A stretch of DNA of 7,081 nucleotides from a bacterium (GTDB lineage: Bacteria; Sumerlaeota; Sumerlaeia; UBA8349): contig JABMPG010000425.1 in assembly GCA_013203855.1 (NCBI GenBank), positions 1 through 7,081 of the forward strand, given 5' to 3'. A program made the position numbers and the translations under genes. Positions 1 to 6,427 of this stretch are shown here, piece after piece. The notes under the pieces were generated by a model, which did no database searches, was not told where the DNA came from, and was given only the letters and a program-made list of their open reading frames with translations. Every line of letters begins with the position of its first letter. The first letter of the stretch is position 1.

Positions 1-1552
1 CGCCGGCCGCCGCCTCGGCCTCGGCATAGCGGGGATTCTGGTAGACCCGAACGTAATCAAACGTCGCGTGACTGGGCAGTCGAGCATCGTCCTGAAAACG
101 GTCGCCTTTCTTCCGGGTGGCAATGCATGAAAGATGAAGCATGCTGGGTCCCTGCGGGAAGGTTCTCGAATCGACTTCCCTTGTCAGTCGACCGTTCAGA
201 TAGAACCGGATATAATCCGGCGTGAAATCCGCGCCAATCACAACAAACTCCTCGGCCATGTTCGGGGCATCCTCAATCACCCAGCGACCGACGTTCTGCT
301 TCGGCCACTCTTTCTCCCGATGGTTGATCACGCCCCAGCTGTAGTAATGGGGGTCGCCGCTGTCCTGTTCACAGAAATCCAGTTCGGACCCTTTCAACTT
401 TTCGTCATAGAGAGGCATCGTCCAGAACGACGTGTGCCATCCCTCGGCGGCTGGTATCTTAAGGCGGGCCTCGTAGTAGCCGTAGACAAACGTCCGCTTG
501 CTTATTACGCCTCCACCAGTATAGTTATACTCCCCGACGCGCTGCTTTTTGGCATGGACGAGAAGATGCCCGCCCGTTACCTCCACGTTTTCAGCCTCTT
601 GGGCGCTGTCTGCCTTGTCCCCCAGTCGGTAATCCCATTTTTCTGTGTCCAACTCGTTGACATCGAACTCATCTGAAAACACCAGATTGTAGTCAGGCGG
701 GGGCAGGGGAGTCGCCTTCTCTGCCATTCTGGTCGGGACATGGGACGGCCCAGTGAACACCAGTCGGGGCGCTACGTGGAAATAGCCAGCCCGATCCTCG
801 TAGTTGCTCAGAATGACCTCGTCCAGTTCGGCGCCGGCCTTGCCATCGTCTCCCTCTGGAACCCGCAGGGCCAGACCTGTCACGGCTTGGTCGACACAAT
901 CGATGTCCGTTTCCTTAAGCAGGGGCTCACCAAGATCCGTCACGTCAGGGTTGCCCCAGACAGAGAGCGAATCCCCGCCGTTCGGACCGGCGTCAATGTC
1001 GAGGCGGCCGAGAACCAGAGACGTCTCCCCCGCAAGGAATTCCCCCGCCCGCCGTTCCACGCCAGAAGCGCCGGTCCATCGGACCGTAAGGTCGCGGCCG
1101 GACACCAGGACCTCAACCACCGGCTCCCGGGCTCCGGCGTGAAGAAGTTGGATGCCAGCGGCGCTGGTTTCGCCAAGTGGCCGAACGAGAAACCGGAACC
1201 AGACCGTGCCCTGCATGGGTTCCGCCAGCTTCCGCGTTGCGCGGCCCGGCTTGCCCGCAATGCCGTGAATCCCCCGTGGCTCGCCGTACTGCGAGCGCAC
1301 GTAGTGCTTGCCTTCCGGCGGAACCGGCGCCAGATCGGTCTCGCGCACGTCAACGCCACCTTCTACGGACCAGGTGCTGTCCGCGGCAAATCCCGTTCCG
1401 CCGCCCTGGCCCGCAAGTGAGCCAATCGTCAAGTCGTTGAAATCAACCCGGACGTACAGCGGCGCCGAATCAGCCGCCCTCGGGTTCCCTGCTTCAGGGA
1501 CCCATGCCATGAGTAGAATGATCGATGAGACTGTGACGCAGATCTTCCGCAT
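1..1552 (-). CDS. Secreted GH16 glycoside hydrolase with N-terminal LamG-like module (partial, runs off left edge)
   Basis: An open frame of 517 codons runs from an ATG at 1552-1550 off the left edge. The start is supported by AAAGGAG at 1565-1559, six bases upstream. Residues 1-26 look like a Sec signal peptide (Arg-Lys, hydrophobic stretch, cut near PRA). Residues about 33-262 resemble a concanavalin-A/LamG-type module, opening with VRVDFNDLTIGSLAGQGGG. A Pro-rich linker (PLPPPD, 282-287) leads to a GH16 domain at about 288-506, with LVFSDEFD near its start, YGYYEARLKIP and GWHTSFW in the middle, and FDYVRVYQ at its end. The catalytic motif ELDFCE gives E390 as nucleophile, D392, and E395 as acid/base, the beta-bulge ExDxxE type of laminarinases, agarases and carrageenases. 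It should cleave internal beta-glycosidic bonds outside the cytoplasm; the substrate cannot be read from the sequence. The Ala/Glu-rich end at the edge suggests a linker or the final residues. The family call is firm. Confidence 0.9.
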   Translation of the reverse strand, partial: MRKICVTVSSIILLMAWVPEAGNPRAADSAPLYVRVDFNDLTIGSLAGQGGGTGFAADSTWSVEGGVDVRETDLAPVPPEGKHYVRSQYGEPRGIHGIAGKPGRATRKLAEPMQGTVWFRFLVRPLGETSAAGIQLLHAGAREPVVEVLVSGRDLTVRWTGASGVERRAGEFLAGETSLVLGRLDIDAGPNGGDSLSVWGNPDVTDLGEPLLKETDIDCVDQAVTGLALRVPEGDDGKAGAELDEVILSNYEDRAGYFHVAPRLVFTGPSHVPTRMAEKATPLPPPDYNLVFSDEFDVNELDTEKWDYRLGDKADSAQEAENVEVTGGHLLVHAKKQRVGEYNYTGGGVISKRTFVYGYYEARLKIPAAEGWHTSFWTMPLYDEKLKGSELDFCEQDSGDPHYYSWGVINHREKEWPKQNVGRWVIEDAPNMAEEFVVIGADFTPDYIRFYLNGRLTREVDSRTFPQGPSMLHLSCIATRKKGDRFQDDARLPSHATFDYVRVYQNPRYAEAEAAAG

Positions 1553-1574
1553 TTCTCACTCCTTTCGGTTTGCT

Positions 1575-1590
1575 CATGCCGATATCTCCT
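1575..1590 (-). promoter_or_regulatory. Second Shine-Dalgarno/ATG pair upstream of the GH16 gene
   Basis: On the minus strand AGGAG (1590-1586) stands eight bases before an ATG at 1577-1575. That ATG opens a 27-codon frame ending at 1494, which overlaps the GH16 start in a different frame. It could be a short upstream ORF that couples or tunes GH16 translation, or it may be chance. The encoded peptide has no recognisable feature. Confidence 0.2.
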
Positions 1591-1601
1591 GCTGAGCTCC
1601 A

Positions 1602-1618
1602 GGGCCGCGAGCGGTCCC
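1602..1618 (-). other. GC-rich hairpin in the leader of the left GH16 gene
   Basis: The bases form GGGCCG-CGAG-CGG(T)CCC: six base pairs around a four-base loop with one bulged base, about 50 bases upstream of the GH16 start. It adjoins two exact tandem copies of GGTCCCGCCC (1613-1622 and 1623-1632, plus-strand reading). No U-run follows, so it does not look like an intrinsic terminator. It could be a structured 5' leader or simply GC-rich spacer. Confidence 0.25.
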
Positions 1619-1632
1619 GCCCGGTCCCGCCC
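1613..1632. repeat. Two tandem copies of a 10-base unit
   Basis: GGTCCCGCCC occurs twice in direct succession, without mismatch, in the 139-base gap between the beta-helix gene and the left GH16 gene. Its function is unknown. Slippage in GC-rich spacer is the simplest explanation. Confidence 0.6.
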
Positions 1633-1691
1633 CAGGCGACCAATTTCCCACACCACGAATCGTGGAGAAACAACAAACACCCTCTTGAGCC

Positions 1692-3443
1692 TCAACGCCC
1701 AGGCGTGGGCTTCCCCACATGATAGATCTCGGATTCCGGCCAAATCTGAGCTTTGGCCATATCTCCATCTCGATTATCGTGAATATTGACATTAGCTGTT
1801 GTTCCTTCATCCATTTCGACCGTCGCCAATACGTTTGTGAAGGTGTTGTTTGAGATATCGCAAGTATCAAGATCCCTCAGGTAGATGGCTGGTCCAATGT
1901 TGATGTTCTTGAACGTGTTGCCCTGGATATCGAGGTCAAAGATCTTGGCGGTTTGGCATACATTGACATTATCCATGGCAATGACGCCGGACACACCATT
2001 CTTGTTCTCCCAGCCGCACTCTGTGAAGGTGGAGTTGAGTATCCTGATATGGCTGCCACAGATTCCAGCCGAAGAATTGTTACTGCCCAGATAGATGGCG
2101 GGGTACATCGTTCGGAAATGGGTGTTATTGCTTAGGACTGCGTTGTCCGTGAACAGTATCACGTCAACGCCTGCGTTATTCCTGAAATCACAATTGGTTA
2201 TACTGACACGGACGGGCATATGTGCGCTTATTTTGAGCTCAGTTCCTAGACCCGCCCAAGTCGGGATGGGCTCGGTGGTGACGATATCAAAGCCTTTTGT
2301 CGGTGAAGATGACCACATTGCTGAACCCACCTCAACAAATTCAAGGTCACCGGTCGAGGACCAGAGTCCCAGGGTGCTACCGGCGGGGATGTCACGAACT
2401 TGGGCCTTTGCTTCGATCCTGAAATGTGTGGCATCCGTCTTGTCGGCTATGATCGCATACCGTGACCGAAAGACAATGGGATCCCAGCGGACCCCTTCAA
2501 TATCGACATCATCGATGATCATATAGCCGCCATTGGACGATAGATGAAAGGCATCGCGGGGGCCGACCGTCAGATGGCCCCCCTCTGGGGCCACTCGGAT
2601 GTGTTCCAGAGCAACGTCTTTTGAGTAAACAATATTCGTAATGGCGTTGATCGAATTGGGTATCCATAGATTTCGCAACGTAAGGCCATCGATCTCCCAG
2701 AAGTCCAACTGGTTCTTTCCAGCAGCGCCGTAGTGCCATGACATGAATTCATTCACATCGATGTTATCGATAAAGCTCAGGCCTTCAGGATTACGCAGCT
2801 CCATAATTCGGTTTTCAGCGTCGTGGATGGTCCAGTTCCCGGGACTGGTTCCATAGGTCAAACTCGGAACCCTTTTTAGAACGCGAGGCTCGATGGATTC
2901 CCAGGCATTGGCCGAAGAACAGCCCACACCCTCATCCATGGGAAGTCCATCGAAGATCTGTACTCTTATCCATTTCCCCTCGCTATCCTTCTGTACAACA
3001 CGACCGGCCGTGCAGTGGCGGGGTGAGTTGTCCAGTATGAAATTCTCGAAGGTGATATTCTTACTGTACCGAATCGAGATAATCTGTGGCAATGTCTCGC
3101 GTTGTTCCAAATTGACGTGACGAAGTAACCGTGTGGCAGGTTCGCCGTCAGACACGGCGCCCCGCAGGGTTACGTTCGTTTTATCGTAGAGTCTGAGGTG
3201 ATGATCCTCATTGCAGGGAGTTATCAAATCATATACGCCCAAACCAAAGACTACGATATCATCGGAGCCCGCAGTGGCCAGTGCTGCATTGATGGCAGCG
3301 GTGTCATCCTTGCCATCATCGGGGGTGGCACCAAAGGATGCGATATGAATCGTGCTGGCATGACAGAGACCTGCTGTCAGCCAAGAGAATACGAGAAGAA
3401 TCCAAATTGCAGTAAATCGTGTTTCGGAATAAGTATGATACAT
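1692..3443 (-). CDS. Exported right-handed parallel beta-helix protein, GH110-like
   Basis: This complete 583-residue protein starts at ATG 3443, with AAAGGG at 3455-3450 six bases upstream, and ends in TGA at 1694-1692. Residues 1-29 form a signal peptide (hydrophobic core about 11-26, likely cut after CHA). ASFGATPDDGKDDTAAINAAL (35-55) is the usual N-cap of pectate-lyase-like beta-helices. Coil-type repeats follow, with many Asn-rich turns (ITNCDFRNNAG, LNSTFTECGW, IQGNTFKNIN, ISNNTFTNV). The segment DAFHLSS...DIEGVRWDPIVF (297-325), followed by an inserted beta-rich stretch (about 330-410), matches the order seen in GH110 alpha-galactosidases as I remember it. There the paired Asp reads DDxINVHG; here it is W320-D321. 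An exo-acting alpha-galactosidase or a related beta-helix hydrolase or lyase is likely. The beta-helix fold is firm, the GH110 link is tentative. GC is clearly lower than in the flanking genes. Confidence 0.85.
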   Translation of the reverse strand: MYHTYSETRFTAIWILLVFSWLTAGLCHASTIHIASFGATPDDGKDDTAAINAALATAGSDDIVVFGLGVYDLITPCNEDHHLRLYDKTNVTLRGAVSDGEPATRLLRHVNLEQRETLPQIISIRYSKNITFENFILDNSPRHCTAGRVVQKDSEGKWIRVQIFDGLPMDEGVGCSSANAWESIEPRVLKRVPSLTYGTSPGNWTIHDAENRIMELRNPEGLSFIDNIDVNEFMSWHYGAAGKNQLDFWEIDGLTLRNLWIPNSINAITNIVYSKDVALEHIRVAPEGGHLTVGPRDAFHLSSNGGYMIIDDVDIEGVRWDPIVFRSRYAIIADKTDATHFRIEAKAQVRDIPAGSTLGLWSSTGDLEFVEVGSAMWSSSPTKGFDIVTTEPIPTWAGLGTELKISAHMPVRVSITNCDFRNNAGVDVILFTDNAVLSNNTHFRTMYPAIYLGSNNSSAGICGSHIRILNSTFTECGWENKNGVSGVIAMDNVNVCQTAKIFDLDIQGNTFKNINIGPAIYLRDLDTCDISNNTFTNVLATVEMDEGTTANVNIHDNRDGDMAKAQIWPESEIYHVGKPTPGR

Positions 3444-3457
3444 GTCTTTCCCTTTCT

Positions 3458-3472
3458 ATTCTTTGTAAGAAT
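3458..3472. promoter_or_regulatory. Perfect inverted repeat just upstream of the beta-helix gene
   Basis: ATTCTT-TGT-AAGAAT is a perfect 6-base inverted repeat with a 3-base centre. It lies between the candidate promoter at 3497-3525 and the ribosome binding site at 3455-3450. It could be an operator or a small mRNA hairpin next to the Shine-Dalgarno. No second copy of the whole element was seen in the window. Confidence 0.3.
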
Positions 3473-3496
3473 CAGGACCCCTTAGTTCTTTAGACG

Positions 3497-3525
3497 ATTC
3501 TACCTCGTTTCGCCCAGAGAGTGAA
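3497..3525 (-). promoter_or_regulatory. Candidate sigma70-type promoter for the beta-helix gene
   Basis: In the 97-base gap after the GH95 gene the minus strand reads TTCACT (3525-3520), 17 bases, then TAGAAT (3502-3497). These match the -35 consensus at 4 of 6 and the -10 consensus at 5 of 6. Transcription would begin near 3490, about 47 bases before the ATG. If real, the beta-helix gene can be expressed apart from GH95. No intrinsic terminator is visible in the gap, so readthrough is also possible. Confidence 0.35.
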
Positions 3526-3540
3526 AACGTCAGGAGCGGC

Positions 3541-6045
3541 TCATTCACCGCTCGTGATAGTATAGGTCGCGCCCGATTCCGTCTCAAAGGCCAGTCGCCA
3601 GGTCCCGTCCGCTTGTTTCTCCGCCTGGATCGGGGCTCCTTTGACCGACGCAGTGACGGTGGTGCGGGTGCGGACCACGCATGGATTGCCACGAAGGGAC
3701 CGGATCTGCGCCTTCTGCAATCGGTCGTGCTCCCAGTAAAGATCCACCTCGAACGCTCCCCGGGCGCGCAGCCCTTTGATATGCCCCTTTGGCCATTCCT
3801 CGGGCAAAGCCGGCAAGAGATTCAACTCTCCGGCCTGGCTCTGGAGGAGCATCTCCGCCAGACCGGCCGCCGCGCCGAAATTGCCCTCGATCTGGAACAC
3901 CAGCGTGTTGCCGGCCTGACGGGGATGTGTGTCGAACAGGTTGTAAAGCGTGGTTCGCTCGAGCAGGAGTTCCAGGTTGCGGTGCGCAAACTCGGCCTGT
4001 TCGAGACGGGCGGCTAGGTTGATCATCCACGCCCGGCTCCATCCGGTCCATCCGCCGTTGTGGTCGAAGCGGCGGTGCAAGGAGACGGAAGACGCTTCGG
4101 CCAGTTCGGAGGTTTCTCGTGGATTGATCCAGGTCCCCGGATAGAGAGGAAAGAGATGGGAGAGGTGGCGATGGCCAAGGTTGTTCTCTTCGAAATCCTC
4201 GCTCCACTCCTGCAGTTGCCCGTAGCGCCCCACCTTCAAGGGGGCCAGCCGCTCGAGTTTTCCCCGGAGGGTCTGGCGGAAGTCGGGATCCACATCGAGG
4301 ATCTCAGCTCCTTGAATCATCTTCTCAAAGAGTTCATGAATGATGCCCAAGCTCATCGTCACGCCCATGGACAGGTGGCCGCGCGTGCCGTCCGGATAGA
4401 GAAACACGTTCTCGGGCGAGTAGGCCGGGCCGGAAACCAGCCAGCCCGTACGAGGGTCTTCCACGAGGAAGCGTTCATAGAACTCCGCCGCCTCCTTCAT
4501 GAACGGATAGGCCCGCTGGGCCAGAAATTCGCGGTTGCCCGTGAAGGCATAGTGGTCCCAATAGTGCAAGGCGACCCAGCCGCTGAAATCCTGCCAGTCA
4601 CCCGCGGGTCCCTTGGGGCCGAAATTCGTCATGCTGTGGATAACCAAGCCCGGGCAGTCATAGGAGATGCGAGCCGCGCGGCGCCCCGGCTCCTTGCAGG
4701 TATCCAGAAGGTCGAACAGCGGCTCGTGACACTCGGACAGATTCCCCACTTCGGCCAACCAGTAGTTCATCTCCACGTTGATGTCGCTGGTGTGCTGGCC
4801 GAACCAGGGCGGCAGAAGGCTGTCGTTCCAGATGCCCTGAAGGGCCGGAGGCAATGTGCCGGGCCGGGAGGAGGCGATCATCAGGTAACGGGCGTACTGG
4901 AAGTAGAGGGCGTATAGATCCGGATCGCGGTCGCGGGGCGGCACACGCGGGTCCATGACGCCCAGGCGCATGGCCAGCACCCGTTCGTCCGTGCTGAGAG
5001 GAACCGGCTGATCCGCGTCTCCCAGACCCGGCCCCAAGTCGAGGTCCACCCGCCGGAAGAGGCGCTGGTGGTCCTTGATATGGGCGCTCCGCAGCTCGTC
5101 ATAGGACTTGGCGCCCGCCCGCTCCAGATGACGGGAAGCAATCTCGCGCATGTCCCCTTCGTAAAAATCCGTCCAGCACGACATCAGGATCGTGACCGCG
5201 TCAGCTTCCTTGACCTGAAAACCGCGGTCGGTGGACTCGGCTGTCCCACTTTCCGGAATGACTTTGAAATGAGCCTCAAAGCGCACACCGTCCGGGTCGG
5301 CCTGGCCGCTGAAGATATAATGGTCCGGCGACACGACCTCGATTACCGGCGGGGGAGGGGTGGTGATACTTTCCACCTTGGCGCCGAGTTCGGCGTCGTA
5401 GCGGTACATGTCCGCTTTGACGTCCTTGCGCCGGTCCATCAGCGTCTTGAATGAAATCCGGCCGGGCTGGTCGCACGTCAGACGGATCACCAGCGCCTGA
5501 TCGGGATAGCTGGAAAACACTTCCCGGGTGTAATTCGCGCCGTCCACGAAAAAGGTCGTGCGGGCGATGGCGGTGTCCAGGTCCAGCTCCCGGCGGTAGT
5601 CGGATTCAATCTGGTCGAACGGGTCAAAGAGCAGATAAAGGTCTCCCAGCGGTTTGTAGATGTGCCTCGCCCCGGTCGATCCCGGTACGACTTCCTTCTC
5701 TTCCGGAACCCCTTCGGCGCGCAAATCCTCGTAGGACAGGGCCTCCGCTTCCTTCGGCTTGCCCTCGAAAAAAAGTTGCTGCCGACGACGAACCAGTTCC
5801 CGGTGCAGAGTCGTCGCCTCCCTCGGTTTCGGTTTGCCCGACCAGATCGACTCCTCGTTGAGTTGGATGTGCTCGCGCTGCACGTTGCCGAACACCATGG
5901 CCCCGATTCGTCCGTTTCCCACCGGCAGGGCCTCCTCCCATCGTCGGGCCGGCTCGCGATACCACAGCGCCCAGTCTCCGGCCCAGGTTGAATCAGTAGT
6001 CGTTGTTGCCATGAGAATCACCGCGAGTAGGGTAATGATACGCAT
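3541..6045 (-). CDS. Exported GH95-family glycosidase (alpha-L-fucosidase / alpha-L-galactosidase type)
   Basis: This complete 834-residue protein is of normal GH95 length. ATG 6045 is preceded by GGGAG (6056-6052) with a 6-base spacer, and TGA lies at 3543-3541. Residues 1-22 are a signal peptide ending in TWAG. The N-terminal GH95 beta-domain is plain: ALWYREPARRWEEALPVGNG (26-45), then IGAMVFG and IQLNEESIWSG. The (alpha/alpha)6 barrel carries LQGIWNDSLLPPW (402-414), SDINVEMNYW (420-429), SPEN (543-546), HRHLSHLFPLYPG (625-637), GGWTGWSRAW (664-673) and FQIEGNFG (717-724). The family removes terminal alpha-L-fucose or alpha-L-galactose with inversion, outside the cytoplasm. Where characterised fucosidases have NxN and QIDGNFG, this protein has D421-x-N423 and E720, so its specificity and exact base are uncertain. 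E545 in SPEN is a possible general acid (inference). The family assignment is firm. It is the first gene of the minus-strand group. Confidence 0.93.
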   Translation of the reverse strand: MRIITLLAVILMATTTTDSTWAGDWALWYREPARRWEEALPVGNGRIGAMVFGNVQREHIQLNEESIWSGKPKPREATTLHRELVRRRQQLFFEGKPKEAEALSYEDLRAEGVPEEKEVVPGSTGARHIYKPLGDLYLLFDPFDQIESDYRRELDLDTAIARTTFFVDGANYTREVFSSYPDQALVIRLTCDQPGRISFKTLMDRRKDVKADMYRYDAELGAKVESITTPPPPVIEVVSPDHYIFSGQADPDGVRFEAHFKVIPESGTAESTDRGFQVKEADAVTILMSCWTDFYEGDMREIASRHLERAGAKSYDELRSAHIKDHQRLFRRVDLDLGPGLGDADQPVPLSTDERVLAMRLGVMDPRVPPRDRDPDLYALYFQYARYLMIASSRPGTLPPALQGIWNDSLLPPWFGQHTSDINVEMNYWLAEVGNLSECHEPLFDLLDTCKEPGRRAARISYDCPGLVIHSMTNFGPKGPAGDWQDFSGWVALHYWDHYAFTGNREFLAQRAYPFMKEAAEFYERFLVEDPRTGWLVSGPAYSPENVFLYPDGTRGHLSMGVTMSLGIIHELFEKMIQGAEILDVDPDFRQTLRGKLERLAPLKVGRYGQLQEWSEDFEENNLGHRHLSHLFPLYPGTWINPRETSELAEASSVSLHRRFDHNGGWTGWSRAWMINLAARLEQAEFAHRNLELLLERTTLYNLFDTHPRQAGNTLVFQIEGNFGAAAGLAEMLLQSQAGELNLLPALPEEWPKGHIKGLRARGAFEVDLYWEHDRLQKAQIRSLRGNPCVVRTRTTVTASVKGAPIQAEKQADGTWRLAFETESGATYTITSGE

Positions 6046-6063
6046 TTCGAACTCCCAATGCTT

Positions 6064-6076
6064 GTCGGAAACCGAC
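6064..6076. promoter_or_regulatory. Inverted repeat in the GH95 leader
   Basis: GTCGG-AAA-CCGAC is a perfect 5-base inverted repeat with a 3-base centre, 18 bases upstream of the GH95 start codon and just before its Shine-Dalgarno. It could form a hairpin in the mRNA near the ribosome binding site, or serve as an operator half-site pair. No other full copy was seen in the window. Confidence 0.3.
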
Positions 6077-6162
6077 GAGTGGGGCTGCTACGCCTGCCAG
6101 CCTGCCCTCCATCCAAGTCCCGTGCTCGTCTGAAGGAGAAGAATCGGCTGGACATGTGCCAG

Positions 6163-6190
6163 ATTGCATTCCGGGCTTTCCCATTGTCAA
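6163..6190 (-). promoter_or_regulatory. Candidate sigma70-type promoter for GH95
   Basis: The minus strand has a perfect -35 hexamer TTGACA (6190-6185), a 16-base spacer and TGCAAT (6168-6163), which matches the -10 consensus at 4 of 6. The start of transcription would fall near 6156, leaving a leader of about 110 bases that includes the inverted repeat at 6064-6076. The -35 match is strong and the -10 match weak. Confidence 0.4.
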
Positions 6191-6255
6191 GAGCATTACG
6201 ACCGCGTTTCAGTACCCAGACGGTGTCGACAAACGGTTGACGGGGTTCATTTCCC

Positions 6256-6284
6256 TTGAGCATCCCTCATCCGGCCCATAGAAT
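6256..6284 (+). promoter_or_regulatory. Candidate sigma70-type promoter for the GH16 lipoprotein gene
   Basis: TTGAGC (6256-6261), a 17-base spacer and TAGAAT (6279-6284) match the consensus at 4 of 6 and 5 of 6. Transcription would start near 6291 and give a leader of about 137 bases. The -10 hexamer is identical to the one proposed for the beta-helix gene. Confidence 0.4.
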
Positions 6285-6427
6285 CTCCTCACCGTGTAAT
6301 CTTCCAGGGCTCGAAACGATGGACCTTTCCTGGTGGGAATTGAGCGCTGGATGCGACGGCAGGGCGGCCTGTGGGATACGGGTCTCCCTTTCCGGATACC
6401 TGACCCAGTAGCCGAGGGAGGACGAAG

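Larger units (their letters stand above)
6046..6427. other. Divergent intergenic region between GH95 and the GH16 lipoprotein gene
   Basis: This stretch of 382 bases separates two divergently transcribed genes and holds no convincing coding frame. It contains a promoter-like sequence for each direction, a short perfect inverted repeat near the GH95 start and the ribosome binding sites of both genes. The length suits shared control by a regulator, but no regulator gene lies in the window. Confidence 0.7.

Noticed and set aside
134..676. Plus-strand open frame of 180 codons
   Set aside because: It lies opposite the GH16 catalytic domain (ELDFCE, GWHTSFW) and has no family signature or good ribosome binding site.
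740..1420. Long plus-strand open frame (226 codons)
   Set aside because: It is antisense to the left GH16 gene, whose minus-strand frame has a signal peptide, a ribosome binding site and a clear catalytic motif. The plus-strand product has no recognisable features and is a by-product of high GC.
1653..1665. Palindrome CCACGAATCGTGG as a terminator after the beta-helix gene
   Set aside because: The loop is too short and no T-run follows on the minus strand. It remains at most a small palindrome.
1697..1710. GCCCA-GGCG-TGGGC hairpin at the end of the beta-helix gene as a terminator
   Set aside because: It lies inside the last codons, and the next bases on the minus strand (GTTGAGGCTC) are not a U-tract.
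4060..4917. Plus-strand open frame of 285 codons
   Set aside because: It is fully antisense to the GH95 barrel, which carries many conserved motifs. It is a GC-driven shadow.
6224..6231. TGTCGACA palindrome as a regulator site
   Set aside because: An 8-base palindrome (containing SalI-type GTCGAC) is expected by chance, and no second copy or extended symmetry was found.
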